Below are positions 17,090 through 26,196 of a DNA stretch of 64,000 bases, piece by piece; the stretch's first letter is position 1, and each line of letters begins with the position of its first letter. The stretch spans positions 1,051,071-1,115,070 of the forward strand of contig NZ_LR732328.1 of NCBI RefSeq assembly GCF_902506325.1, given 5' to 3'. This stretch comes from Limnobacter sp. 130 (GTDB lineage Bacteria; Pseudomonadota; Gammaproteobacteria; Burkholderiales; Burkholderiaceae_B). A program made the position numbers and the translations under genes. Below the pieces are notes generated by a model. That model made no database searches. It was not told the DNA's origin and saw only the letters and a list, made by a program, of their open reading frames with translations.

Positions 17090-18631
17090 ATGAGCGCAGT
17101 ACCCAAGAACACAGGCAACAAAAAATTGGGCCTGAAAGAGAAATACGGCATGATGACACGCGGCCTTGGATGGGACACCACTTACCAGGCCATGGACGAT
17201 GTGTTCCCGTACGATCAGTTTGAAGGCATCAAAATTCATGACTGGGACAAGTGGGAGGACCCGTTCCGCTTAACCATGGATGCCTACTGGAAATTCCAGG
17301 GCGAAAAAGAGAAAAAGCTGTACGCCATTATTGATGCATTTGCACAAAACAATGGCCAGTTCAATGTGACAGACGCCCGTTACATCAACACGCTGAAGCT
17401 ATTCCTCACAGGTGTTTCACCACTGGAATATGCAGCGCACCGTGGTTACGCCCACGTGGGCCGTTCATTCCGAGGCGTCAGTGCACGAATTGCATCACAA
17501 ATGCAGGCGATTGATGAATTGCGCCACGCTCAAACACAAGTGCACACCATCAGCCACTACAACAAGTTCTTCAACGGCTTGCACGACTTCCGTCACATGC
17601 ACGACCGTGTGTGGTACCTCAGCGTGCCGAAAAGCTACTTTGAAGACGCGCAATCAGCGGGCCCGTTCGAATTCATTACAGCGATCTCGTTTTCTTTTGA
17701 GTATGTATTAACCAACCTGCTGTTCATGCCCTTCATGAGTGGTGCGGCTTACAACGGTGACATGGCCACCGTTACTTTTGGTTTCTCGGCGCAGTCGGAT
17801 GAATCGCGCCACATGACGCTAGGCCTGGAAGTGGTTAAGTTCATGCTGGAACAAGACCCGGGCAACCGCGAGATTGTCCAGAAGTGGATCGACAAATGGT
17901 TCTGGCGCGGTTACCGCCTGCTGGCGCTGGTGTCGATGATGATGGACTACATGCTGCCCAAGCGCGTGATGAGCTGGCAAGAAGCCTGGGAAACCTACTT
18001 CGAGAAAAACGGTGGCGCACTGTTTGAAGACCTGAGCCGCTATGGCATTCGCATGCCCAAGTACCACGAAGTGGCCAGCAAAGAAAAAAGCCGTCTGAGC
18101 CATGAAGTGTGGGCCACCTTCTACAACTTCAGCCACGCTGCCGCATTTCACACCTGGGTGCCCGAAGAAAGCGAATTGAAGTGGCTGAGCGAGAAGTACC
18201 CCGATACATTCGACAAGCACTATCGCCCACGTTTTGAGCACTGGGATGCCCTTCAAAAAGAAGGAAACCGCTGGAGTAACCCCGGCCTGCCCATGCTGTG
18301 CCAGGTGTGTCAGGTTCCCACTATTTTCACAGAACCCGATGACCCCACAAAAACCTGTCTGCGAGATTCCACCTACCACGGCATGAAGTACAACTTCTGC
18401 TCCGATGGCTGCAAGGACATTTTTGACAACGAGCCGGAGAAGTACGTTCAAAGCTGGTTGCCCGTGCACCAGATTTTCCAGGGCAACTGCGGTGGCGAAG
18501 GCTTGGACAACGTTCTCAAGTACTACAACCTAGTGCCCGGCCAGGACAACGGCGAATACATGGGCAGTCAGGACCAGGGCAACTGGGAGCAATGGACGGG
18601 GCGCAACCACAAAGACGCCCCCGCCAACTGA
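17090..18631 (+). CDS. dmpN: Phenol hydroxylase oxygenase alpha subunit DmpN (P3)
   Basis: This is the catalytic diiron subunit that hydroxylates phenol at the ortho position. The 513 residues contain the two iron-ligand motifs DELRHAQ near residue 145 and DESRHMT near 243 (D/E-E-x-R-H type), with the first ligands of each helix pair in the preceding helices. The C-terminal Cys-containing region (CQVCQVPT, then CSDGCKDIF) is the zinc-type module found in DmpN homologues. Length and order in the operon are normal. Confidence 0.96.
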   Translation: MSAVPKNTGNKKLGLKEKYGMMTRGLGWDTTYQAMDDVFPYDQFEGIKIHDWDKWEDPFRLTMDAYWKFQGEKEKKLYAIIDAFAQNNGQFNVTDARYINTLKLFLTGVSPLEYAAHRGYAHVGRSFRGVSARIASQMQAIDELRHAQTQVHTISHYNKFFNGLHDFRHMHDRVWYLSVPKSYFEDAQSAGPFEFITAISFSFEYVLTNLLFMPFMSGAAYNGDMATVTFGFSAQSDESRHMTLGLEVVKFMLEQDPGNREIVQKWIDKWFWRGYRLLALVSMMMDYMLPKRVMSWQEAWETYFEKNGGALFEDLSRYGIRMPKYHEVASKEKSRLSHEVWATFYNFSHAAAFHTWVPEESELKWLSEKYPDTFDKHYRPRFEHWDALQKEGNRWSNPGLPMLCQVCQVPTIFTEPDDPTKTCLRDSTYHGMKYNFCSDGCKDIFDNEPEKYVQSWLPVHQIFQGNCGGEGLDNVLKYYNLVPGQDNGEYMGSQDQGNWEQWTGRNHKDAPAN

Positions 18632-18664
18632 CTCACCACAACAACAAGTAAAGAGGAGAACAAC

Positions 18665-19027
18665 ATGGCACTAGTTTCATTGCACCCAGGCTACACCGGG
18701 CAAGTGCGCGATCTTGAGGAAAATTTTCACGGCAACCGTTTGCTGTTTGTGAATTGGGAGCACCACCTCATGTTCTGCGCACCCATGGCCCTGCCGCTGC
18801 CACCCACCATGCCTTTCGAGGCTTTGGTGAACGAGGTGCTGCCATCGCTGTATAGCAGCCACCCCGACTTTGCAAAAATTGAATGGAGCAAAGTTGAGTG
18901 GCAACACGGTTGTGACGATTTCACACCAGATCTGAGCAAATCGCTGGATGAAAACGGCCTAGCCCACAAGTCAGTGCTGCGTTTCACGACCCCCGGTTTG
19001 ACGGGCCTTTCCGGCTCTTGCGCTTAA
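18665..19027 (+). CDS. dmpO: Phenol hydroxylase gamma subunit DmpO (P4)
   Basis: DmpO is the small gamma subunit of the (alpha-beta-gamma)2 oxygenase. The 120-residue protein shows the family pattern DLEENFHGNRLLFVNWEHHLMFCAPMA and a C-terminal HKSVLRFTTPGL. An AGAGGAG site precedes the ATG. It lies between dmpN and dmpP as in other phenol hydroxylase operons. Confidence 0.94.
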   Translation: MALVSLHPGYTGQVRDLEENFHGNRLLFVNWEHHLMFCAPMALPLPPTMPFEALVNEVLPSLYSSHPDFAKIEWSKVEWQHGCDDFTPDLSKSLDENGLAHKSVLRFTTPGLTGLSGSCA

Positions 19028-19045
19028 GTAGAAGGGAGATCCCGC

Positions 19046-20104
19046 ATGAGCTATCAACTCACCATCGAGCCCATTGGCGCCACGGTGGACATTGAAGAAG
19101 GTCAAACTGTGCTGGACGCCTGCTTGCGGGCGGGTGTCTGGCTGCCCCACGCCTGTGGTCATGGTCTGTGCGCCACTTGCAAGGTACAAGTGGTGGAAGG
19201 TGAATTTGAACATGGCGAAGCCTCACCGTTTGCGCTGATGGACTTTGAACGCGATGAACGAAAAATTCTGGCGTGCTGCGCAACCGTTGAATGCGACACC
19301 GTAATTGAGGCTGAGGTGGATGAAGATCCGGATGCGCAATTCATCGGACTTCAGGATTTTTCCGGGCGTGTGGTTAAAGCTGACATGCTCACCCCCACCA
19401 TTCGGGGCATCTGGCTTGAAGTCGACGAACCAGTTCACTTTCAAGCTGGGCAATACGTCATGCTGAAAGTACCGGGCGTACAGGGCGAACGTGCGTTTTC
19501 AATTGGCAATGCCCCAGGCACAAACCTGGTTGAATTGCACATTCGAAAAGTACCAGGTGGCGCAGCAACCACCTGGCTGCACGATGAGCTGAACCTAGGC
19601 GATACGCTTGAGTTCACAGCCCCATTGGGACGGTTCTTCACGCGTAAATCGGCAAATCTACCCATGATCTTTCTGGCTGGTGGTTCAGGCCTATCAAGCC
19701 CCAAAGCCATGATTGAAGAACTGTTCAATGAAGGCTGCACACTGCCCATCACTCTTGTGCAAGGCGCTCGCAATGAGGCTGAGCTTTATTACCACAACTA
19801 CTTCACTGGACTGGCAGCCAAACACGCCAACTTCACCTACATTCCTGCCCTCTCGGATACAGACGTGAGTGCAAGTTGGACCGGCGCAAAAGGTTTTGTT
19901 CACGAGGCATTGAAGACGCACTTCAATAATGATTTTCGGGGCCACAAGGCTTACATGTGCGGACCACCACCCATGATCGAAGCATGTATTTCCACGCTGA
20001 TGCAAGGGCAATTATTTGAACGAGACATTTACACCGAACGGTTCCTGACCTCAGCAGATGCAGAGGGATTGGCGAAGAAAAGTCCGCTGTTTAAACACGT
20101 GTAA
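19046..20104 (+). CDS. dmpP: Phenol hydroxylase reductase DmpP (P5)
   Basis: This reductase passes electrons from NAD(P)H through FAD and a [2Fe-2S] cluster to the oxygenase. The 352 residues show an N-terminal plant-type ferredoxin domain (CGHGLCATC near residue 37 with a further Cys near 77), an FAD-binding RAFSIGN near 152, and an NAD-binding LAGGSGLSSPKAM near 210, ending in the CGPPPMIEA motif. All expected motifs are present. Confidence 0.96.
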   Translation: MSYQLTIEPIGATVDIEEGQTVLDACLRAGVWLPHACGHGLCATCKVQVVEGEFEHGEASPFALMDFERDERKILACCATVECDTVIEAEVDEDPDAQFIGLQDFSGRVVKADMLTPTIRGIWLEVDEPVHFQAGQYVMLKVPGVQGERAFSIGNAPGTNLVELHIRKVPGGAATTWLHDELNLGDTLEFTAPLGRFFTRKSANLPMIFLAGGSGLSSPKAMIEELFNEGCTLPITLVQGARNEAELYYHNYFTGLAAKHANFTYIPALSDTDVSASWTGAKGFVHEALKTHFNNDFRGHKAYMCGPPPMIEACISTLMQGQLFERDIYTERFLTSADAEGLAKKSPLFKHV

Positions 20105-20119
20105 TGGAGGGCCGCACAC

Positions 20120-20446
20120 ATGCACCGCGTGGCCATTCAAAACACAAAGGAAGAGTACACCTGCAGCTCAGAGGACAACCTGCTGAAAGGCATGGAGCAA
20201 CTGAACCGCAAAGGCATCCCGGTGGGGTGCCGTGGAGGTGGATGCGGCGTATGCCGTATCCGGATTGAATCGGGCGAATACTACACCCTGAAAATGAGTC
20301 GACAGCATGTTACTGCTGAAGAACAAGCCCAGGGTGTGGTGCTGGCCTGCAGATGTTTTCCGCTAACCGACCTTGAACTGTCGGCAATCGGAAAAATGGA
20401 AAAGTGCATTGCAAAGCATTTCGCCAAGCAACCCATGCACACATAG
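20120..20446 (+). CDS. dmpQ: Plant-type [2Fe-2S] ferredoxin DmpQ/XylT-like
   Basis: XylT/DmpQ ferredoxins reduce the oxidised, inactive iron of catechol 2,3-dioxygenase and so reactivate it. The 108-residue protein has the plant-type cluster motif CRGGGCGVC near residue 34 plus a further Cys near 73. Its place directly before the dioxygenase gene supports that role. GGAGG precedes the ATG. Confidence 0.92.
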   Translation: MHRVAIQNTKEEYTCSSEDNLLKGMEQLNRKGIPVGCRGGGCGVCRIRIESGEYYTLKMSRQHVTAEEQAQGVVLACRCFPLTDLELSAIGKMEKCIAKHFAKQPMHT

Positions 20447-20476
20447 CTATAAAACCATAGGGATAAGGAGATCAAC

Positions 20477-21412
20477 ATGGCAATGACAGGCGTATTAAGG
20501 CCAAGCCACGTGGCGCTTCGGGTACTGGATTTGGAACCAGCCGTGAAGCATTACACCGATGTGCTGGGCCTGCTGGAAACCGGGCGCGACAAACAAGGTC
20601 GCGTGTACCTGAAGGCATGGGATGAACACGATCACCACAGTGTGGTGCTGCGTGAGGCCGACGCTGCAGGTATGGACTACATGGGCTGGCGCGTGGACAG
20701 CATTCAAACTATGAAAGACTTGTCCAGAAAGGTTGAAGAAAGTGGCCTTGCCACCGATTGCTGCTGGATACCTGCTGGCGAGCATCTGGAAACTGGTGAA
20801 CGCTTTCGCTTCACCACAACCACTGGCCACACGATGGAGTTGCTGGCCGAGAAAAACAAAGTGGGTAACTGCCTTCCTCTGGTGAACCCAGACCCCTGGC
20901 CCGATGGCCTGAAGGGCATGGGCCCCTCCCGCTTTGACCATTGCCTGCTGTACGGCGATGATCTGGATGGCGTGGTGAAACTTTTCACCGAAGTGCTTGG
21001 CTTCGACATCACTGAACAAGTGGTGGCTGAGGACAACCACGACTTTCGCATTAGTGTGTTTTTAAGTTGCTCCACAAAACCGCACGATGTGGCCTTCATT
21101 CGACAGCCCATGAAAGGTGCGTTCCACCACGCATCCTTTATTCTGGACAACTGGGGTGAAGTACTGAAAGCAGCCGATATTATTTCCAAAAAGAAAGTGT
21201 CGCTGGATTTGGGCCCCACACGCCACGGCATTACCCGCGGTGAAACCATTTACTTCTTTGACCCCTCGGGCAACCGCAACGAGGTGTTTGCTGGCGGGTA
21301 TATTCACTACCCCGACAAGCCAATAATTACCTGGACCAGCGACGATCTGGGCCGGGCGATTTTCTACCACGACAGAAAGCTCAACGAGAACTTTCTGGGC
21401 GTATTCACCTAA
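20477..21412 (+). CDS. dmpB: Catechol 2,3-dioxygenase DmpB
   Basis: This extradiol dioxygenase opens catechol to 2-hydroxymuconic semialdehyde using Fe(II). The 311-residue length suits the type I two-domain enzymes. The iron ligands are visible in FDHCLLYGDD (His near 154), FHHASFILDNW (His near 215) and FFDPSGNRNEVFAGGY (Glu near 266). It is the last gene of the upper operon; a terminator follows. The rest of the meta pathway is encoded 16-22 kb downstream on the other strand. Confidence 0.96.
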   Translation: MAMTGVLRPSHVALRVLDLEPAVKHYTDVLGLLETGRDKQGRVYLKAWDEHDHHSVVLREADAAGMDYMGWRVDSIQTMKDLSRKVEESGLATDCCWIPAGEHLETGERFRFTTTTGHTMELLAEKNKVGNCLPLVNPDPWPDGLKGMGPSRFDHCLLYGDDLDGVVKLFTEVLGFDITEQVVAEDNHDFRISVFLSCSTKPHDVAFIRQPMKGAFHHASFILDNWGEVLKAADIISKKKVSLDLGPTRHGITRGETIYFFDPSGNRNEVFAGGYIHYPDKPIITWTSDDLGRAIFYHDRKLNENFLGVFT

Positions 21413-21457
21413 GCAGCAACGTTTAGCCCGCGAACCTTTTTTTCAAAGGCCCTATTT

Positions 21458-21492
21458 AGCCCAAGCGGGTAGTAAATCTGCTTGGGCTTTTT
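21458..21492 (+). terminator. Rho-independent terminator after dmpB
   Basis: The 9-bp perfect stem AGCCCAAGC/GCTTGGGCT runs into five T. It separates the phenol operon from dmpR, so dmpR should have its own promoter in the following ~90 bases. Confidence 0.9.
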
Positions 21493-21586
21493 ACAGTTTA
21501 TTTTTCGGAAAAACAAGGCATAATTAAATGACATAGGTTGACTCTAGATCGGCCATTACAAAGATACCAAAAGGCACATTGGAGAC

Positions 21587-23251
21587 ATGAATACTGTGAC
21601 CGACCTGCAATCCCTGTTGAAATTCAACTTGCCATCTGGTCACATTTGGCTGGATGAGCAACGTATGTTGCTCATGCACGCACGCGCACTGGGCGCCCTG
21701 CGCAAAGAACTGTTTGAAACCCTAGGCTTGAAACGTGCGAGGGGGCTTCTTGTTCGCCTTGGCTTTGCATCTGGCATTCGGGATGGACAACTGGCACAGA
21801 AACACCGTCGCCCTGGAAGTTCGATCGAAGAAGCCTTTATGCTGGGCCCCCAACTGCATACGCTTGAAGGCATGGTGCAGGTTGAAAAGCTCAGCATAGA
21901 AATCAACCTGCCCACCAAACACTTCTACGGTGAATTTGTGTGGAAGAACTCCTGGGAAGACGAAGCCCATGTTGCCGACTACGGCCAAGGCGATGAACCA
22001 GCTTGCTGGACCATGATTGGCTATGCCTCGGGTTACACCAGTGCCTTCATGGGCAAGCTGGTACTGTTCCGTGAAATGGAATGTATGAGCCAGGGAGATT
22101 CGCAGTGCCTGATCATCGGACAAAGCGCGGAAGCTTGGAACGACCCTGACTACGAGGATTATTTCAAGGCTCAGGCGTTTGCAGAAGAATTGATTGAATA
22201 TCACATGGCTGCGGAGAAGCTCGACAGTGCGCTGATTCGCCGCCGCAGCAACGACGACTTGGTGGGTGTGTCGCCTGCCTTTATGCAAGCTTTTGAATTG
22301 CTGCAACGCGCAGCACAGGGCAGCATCACCGTGCTGCTGTTGGGCGAAACCGGCGTGGGCAAGGAAATGTTTGCCCGCTGGCTGCACGACAACAGTCCAC
22401 GCGCCAAAGGCCCCTTCTTGGCAGTGAACTGCGCAGCCATTCCGCATGAACTAATTGAAGCTGAATTGTTTGGTGTGGAAAAAGGCGCCTACACCGGTGC
22501 GCATACGCCACGTGCAGGCCGATTCGAGCGCGCGGATCACGGCACCCTGTTTCTAGACGAAGTGGGCGATCTGCCACTGTCCACGCAGGTCAAATTGTTG
22601 CGTGTGCTACAAACTGGCGAGTTTGAACGCTTGGGTTCCGAGCGGGTTCAAAAAGTGAATGTGCGAATCGTGGCGGCCACCAATGTGGAGTTGCAACAAG
22701 CAATTCGCGACAACAAGTTCCGTATCGATTTGTATTATCGCTTGAATACCTTCCCCATCAAAATTCCGCCACTGCGTGAACGACAGGCCGACATTCCCCC
22801 CCTGATCAATCGCTTTATGACCAAGTACAGCGCAAGCTACAACAAGAAGCTTTTGGGGCTAACCGACAAGGCCATGCAAGAGGTGATGAGCTACGAGTGG
22901 CCCGGGAACATTCGCGAGCTGGAAAACCTGATTGAACGTGCCGTGGTGCTGGCGCCTGATAGCGGCTATGTAGAAGCCTGCCACCTGTTTGATGACCGTA
23001 TCGAGCCCTGCAAGGAAAAATCGCAGCTGAACTCCCAAGGAGAATTGGCCCCAGTCGAAAGCCGGCCTATCGACGATCTGTGTCATGAAATCTTGACCAA
23101 GAATGTTGGGCTAGACAAACTTGAACGCCGCCTGATGCAGACCGCCTTAAAGCAGGCCAAGGGCAACTTGTCTCAGGCTGCACGCGTGTTGGGCATTACA
23201 CGCCCTCAACTGGCCTATCGTTTGAAAAAGGAAGGCATTCCGCTGGAGTGA
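21587..23251 (+). CDS. dmpR: Phenol-responsive sigma54 activator (DmpR/XylR type)
   Basis: This NtrC-family activator binds phenolic effectors directly and drives the sigma54 promoter of the phenol operon. The 554 residues follow the DmpR layout: XylR_N sensor domain at 1-160 (IWLDEQRMLLMHARALGALR), V4R-type domain to about 210, then an AAA+ domain with Walker A GETGVGKE near 250, the sigma54-contact motif GAYTGA near 303, and Walker B LFLDEVGDLP. The Fis-type HTH at the end contains GITRPQLAYRLKK. Unusually it lies downstream of the operon in the same direction. Its last 37 bases overlap the end of a convergent regulator gene. Confidence 0.94.
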   Translation: MNTVTDLQSLLKFNLPSGHIWLDEQRMLLMHARALGALRKELFETLGLKRARGLLVRLGFASGIRDGQLAQKHRRPGSSIEEAFMLGPQLHTLEGMVQVEKLSIEINLPTKHFYGEFVWKNSWEDEAHVADYGQGDEPACWTMIGYASGYTSAFMGKLVLFREMECMSQGDSQCLIIGQSAEAWNDPDYEDYFKAQAFAEELIEYHMAAEKLDSALIRRRSNDDLVGVSPAFMQAFELLQRAAQGSITVLLLGETGVGKEMFARWLHDNSPRAKGPFLAVNCAAIPHELIEAELFGVEKGAYTGAHTPRAGRFERADHGTLFLDEVGDLPLSTQVKLLRVLQTGEFERLGSERVQKVNVRIVAATNVELQQAIRDNKFRIDLYYRLNTFPIKIPPLRERQADIPPLINRFMTKYSASYNKKLLGLTDKAMQEVMSYEWPGNIRELENLIERAVVLAPDSGYVEACHLFDDRIEPCKEKSQLNSQGELAPVESRPIDDLCHEILTKNVGLDKLERRLMQTALKQAKGNLSQAARVLGITRPQLAYRLKKEGIPLE

Positions 23252-25986
23252 TCCTGTCCGAGCCTGATTGCTTCGAGGCGGGATTTAACTCCCATTTTCG
23301 AGAAAATATTGCGCAAGTGGTATTTCACCGTCGCCCTGCTTACGTAAAGATCTTGTGCAATTTGATCGTTAGTTTTGTACATTAACAATAACCTCAATAC
23401 CTCTTGTTCGCGACTCGTTAGCGCATCCAGCATCTCGGGGCCCGGCTGGCTTGCCGTCTTACGATCCAGCAAGCTCTTGTCCCTTGTCAAAACAAAACTT
23501 AAAGAAGAAGGCAGTTTCGAGATCAATCGTTCGAGGTAATTCAACAAATGGTGATGAGCAACAAGGTGAGGTTTTGATTGCACCCACTGCAGATGGGCAC
23601 AAATCAGCGAATCCAATGGCTCGCCCTCGTCGAGGAAAATACCCATAAATTGGCCAGGCGTAGCAAGAGTCAGAGCATTGTGCAAGCTTGTATGCGCATG
23701 CTCAAAATGACCCAAGCTTGCATGACACAAAGCCACCAATGTGTGAAGCTTTATCTGGCGTAGCACGCGAGACTCCTGTTCGGCTTGCAACAAAGCCTGC
23801 TCCGCCAAGTCCATTGCCTCCTCTAGCTTTCCTTCGTGATATCGCAAGCGAATCTGACTGATTCTCGCCCCATCAATTTCTTCCGAAAAACGTACCCACC
23901 CCGCCTTATCGCTCACCTTGGAGTGGTTTAGACGGGTAAAAATAAGTTGCGCGTTGGTCAAACTACCATGCAGCAACTCAAACCGAACCCGTTCATGCCC
24001 CATCATCACAGCAGCTCTTGGCCAACGCCCCGACAGTGCAAGATGTTCGCCATCGGTCAATATTTTTAAGGCCTTTTCATACTGTCCCATGCGCTGATAG
24101 ATTCTTGACACAGCCCTATAACAAATGATCAGGTAATCGTGAATAGCCGCATTCTCGATAATTTCCTCAAACTGTTCGAACTGCGCCAACGCTTCATCAA
24201 GCTCATCATATTCGTAAAGCACTGCGATGTAGCTACAAGCCAGGCAAGCTTTGGACACCGATTCTTCTAGGTGTAACACCGGTTCACGCATCGATGACTC
24301 GAGGTGCACCAATGCATCCTGCAAATATCCCTGAAACATCAGGCTTAGCCCGGACTTGGCCAACGAATATGCCAGAGTAAACGTTGCATCCGCTTGCTCG
24401 CTTAGCGTTCGGCTGTAGGCAAAACAGGCAAGTGCAGCTTCGAACTGACCTTTTGCCATGGAGATGTAACCACGTATGTTGTAAACCGCGCTTAATTCGA
24501 AAATCCTGAAACGATGGTTCGACGGCTCGTGTAAATCAACCGTCATTAAATAATCCATAGCATTCTCTGGTTCATCCTGCAGTATCGAAATCAAAGCAAG
24601 TGCCACCGCTGGGTCACCAACTTTCAGATCCTGAAACAGGTTCGCCCGCAGGCTGGATAACGTTTTCGCAAGCTTTTCGTGGCGACTCAAAAACATAAAT
24701 ACCCAGGCAAGCTTCACCACCACACCTGGTCTTTTCAACATCTCCTCGAGTGGCAAGCGGTCGAACCAGTTGTCCACTGTAATCAAGTGTCCATCGGGGA
24801 CCAATGTTTCAGTCCATTGGTCGAATACATCAACAGCATCCTCAAAAGACCGAGCCGCAACGAAATGATGAAGAGCCTCTTCCAGGTGACCATTGTCGCG
24901 ATACCAATTGGCGGCTCGCAAATGAATCCGGGTGGTTTCGTCGTGAGGAAACCTATAAAATTGCCCTCTAAGGAATTCTGAGAACAATGCATGGTAGCTA
25001 AACCAATCTTGTGCAGACTCCAGCCTTCTAACGAAAAATCCTTCGCGCTCTAACTTAGCCAGCACATCACAAGAGTCATTACGCTCAAGTACAGCGTCGC
25101 ACAGATGAGAACACATAGTTGAGAGAATGGAAGTTCTCAACAAGAAACTGCGTAAGATTTCATCTTGCTGGGATAACACGTGTTCTGCTAGGTAGTCTGT
25201 TACGCCCCGAGGATAAAATCTGTTTTGCCGACTGAATGAACTTCTGAATGTTTCGGACTGAAGCGCAAGCCGATAAAACTGAACCACGGCGGGCCACCCT
25301 TCAGTGTCCCTGTAAATTGCTTCCACGTCTTGATGCGACATATCAAGATCGTTATTCACCTCAAATACCTTGCGGGTCTCCTCTTTTGAGAATCTCAATT
25401 CATCCGCATTGATGATAAGAATATGCTCGCCCAACAACAACTTAGACAAATTTAAATCTGGTAACACACGGCTTGAAACGAACCATCGGATGCGATCTGG
25501 GGAACTGCGAATCAAATCCTTGATAAACCGAAGCGTAGCTGGGTTGTTAATGGTGTGTAGGTCATCTAAAAAAACCCCCACAGGCTTTCCCACGGCCAGA
25601 AATTGCTCAATCACCCAATCCGTGCCGTTCTCAGCTTCACGCAAGAAATCGGTCTCGTTTGAATCTGGCGAATTTCTGGGTAGTGATTGGAAATGTGAGT
25701 TTAAACGCGACTGAAAGTAACTCATCAGGCGTCGAACTTCATTGTCACTTTCGTCCAGCGAAATCCAGCAAGTAAAAAAGTCTTGTTCTCGGCATAGTTG
25801 CTCGACTTGAAGCATCAAGCTTGTTTTGCCATGTCCAGCGGGTGCCTGAAAAATAACCACGGATGCCGGGTCGTTATCACGGAAAATTCGCCCTAATAAT
25901 GCACTGCGCTCAATCGCTAGGCGATTGGGCTTGGGCGTGACAATTTTTAATTCAAACAACCTGCTACGCGGACTTGAATCCATCAC
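23215..25986 (-). CDS. MalT-type ATP-dependent LuxR-family regulator
   Basis: The 923-residue protein is a large STAND-type transcription activator. It has a Walker A motif APAGHGKTSLM near residue 50, a long TPR-like helical middle region, and a C-terminal LuxR HTH (LTSREQEVLRLLL, then NDQIAQDLYVSRATVKYHLRNIFSKMG). MalT-like proteins bind a small-molecule inducer and ATP before activating. It is divergent from the monooxygenase-esterase-DUF1329 operon, so it probably regulates that operon; similar genes sit beside terpenoid, steroid or ketone catabolic genes. The inducer is unknown. Confidence 0.88.
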   Translation of the reverse strand: MMDSSPRSRLFELKIVTPKPNRLAIERSALLGRIFRDNDPASVVIFQAPAGHGKTSLMLQVEQLCREQDFFTCWISLDESDNEVRRLMSYFQSRLNSHFQSLPRNSPDSNETDFLREAENGTDWVIEQFLAVGKPVGVFLDDLHTINNPATLRFIKDLIRSSPDRIRWFVSSRVLPDLNLSKLLLGEHILIINADELRFSKEETRKVFEVNNDLDMSHQDVEAIYRDTEGWPAVVQFYRLALQSETFRSSFSRQNRFYPRGVTDYLAEHVLSQQDEILRSFLLRTSILSTMCSHLCDAVLERNDSCDVLAKLEREGFFVRRLESAQDWFSYHALFSEFLRGQFYRFPHDETTRIHLRAANWYRDNGHLEEALHHFVAARSFEDAVDVFDQWTETLVPDGHLITVDNWFDRLPLEEMLKRPGVVVKLAWVFMFLSRHEKLAKTLSSLRANLFQDLKVGDPAVALALISILQDEPENAMDYLMTVDLHEPSNHRFRIFELSAVYNIRGYISMAKGQFEAALACFAYSRTLSEQADATFTLAYSLAKSGLSLMFQGYLQDALVHLESSMREPVLHLEESVSKACLACSYIAVLYEYDELDEALAQFEQFEEIIENAAIHDYLIICYRAVSRIYQRMGQYEKALKILTDGEHLALSGRWPRAAVMMGHERVRFELLHGSLTNAQLIFTRLNHSKVSDKAGWVRFSEEIDGARISQIRLRYHEGKLEEAMDLAEQALLQAEQESRVLRQIKLHTLVALCHASLGHFEHAHTSLHNALTLATPGQFMGIFLDEGEPLDSLICAHLQWVQSKPHLVAHHHLLNYLERLISKLPSSLSFVLTRDKSLLDRKTASQPGPEMLDALTSREQEVLRLLLMYKTNDQIAQDLYVSRATVKYHLRNIFSKMGVKSRLEAIRLGQDHSSGMPSFFKR

Positions 25987-26196
25987 ACCAGTCTCCTCAA
26001 TTTTTAGGTCTTTTGATTGATTCTAGCCCCTGGGCGGGGAAATAACACCTAGCCACTAACACTTTTCAACCTAGCCTTCAGGATAAAAAACCATCCTTTT
26101 GAACGGGGACAAGCCACCTCGCCAACCTTTAATTTGGCGAAAACATCAAGAGTCCGGACATGGCTCAAGAAACTCAAACAAATTGGAGGAGACCAA
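25987..26196. other. Divergent regulatory region between MalT-type regulator and monooxygenase operon
   Basis: About 210 bases must hold both promoters. No clear -35/-10 or -24/-12 pair and no obvious MalT-type box was recognised. An AT-rich run and the short inverted pair CCTTTAATTTGGCG lie close to the monooxygenase start. Confidence 0.4.

Noticed and set aside
17819-18469. Minus-strand 216-codon frame opposite dmpN
   Set aside because: It is an antisense shadow of the phenol hydroxylase alpha subunit gene.
21722-22447. Minus-strand 241-codon frame opposite dmpR
   Set aside because: It is an antisense shadow; the dmpR motifs are intact.
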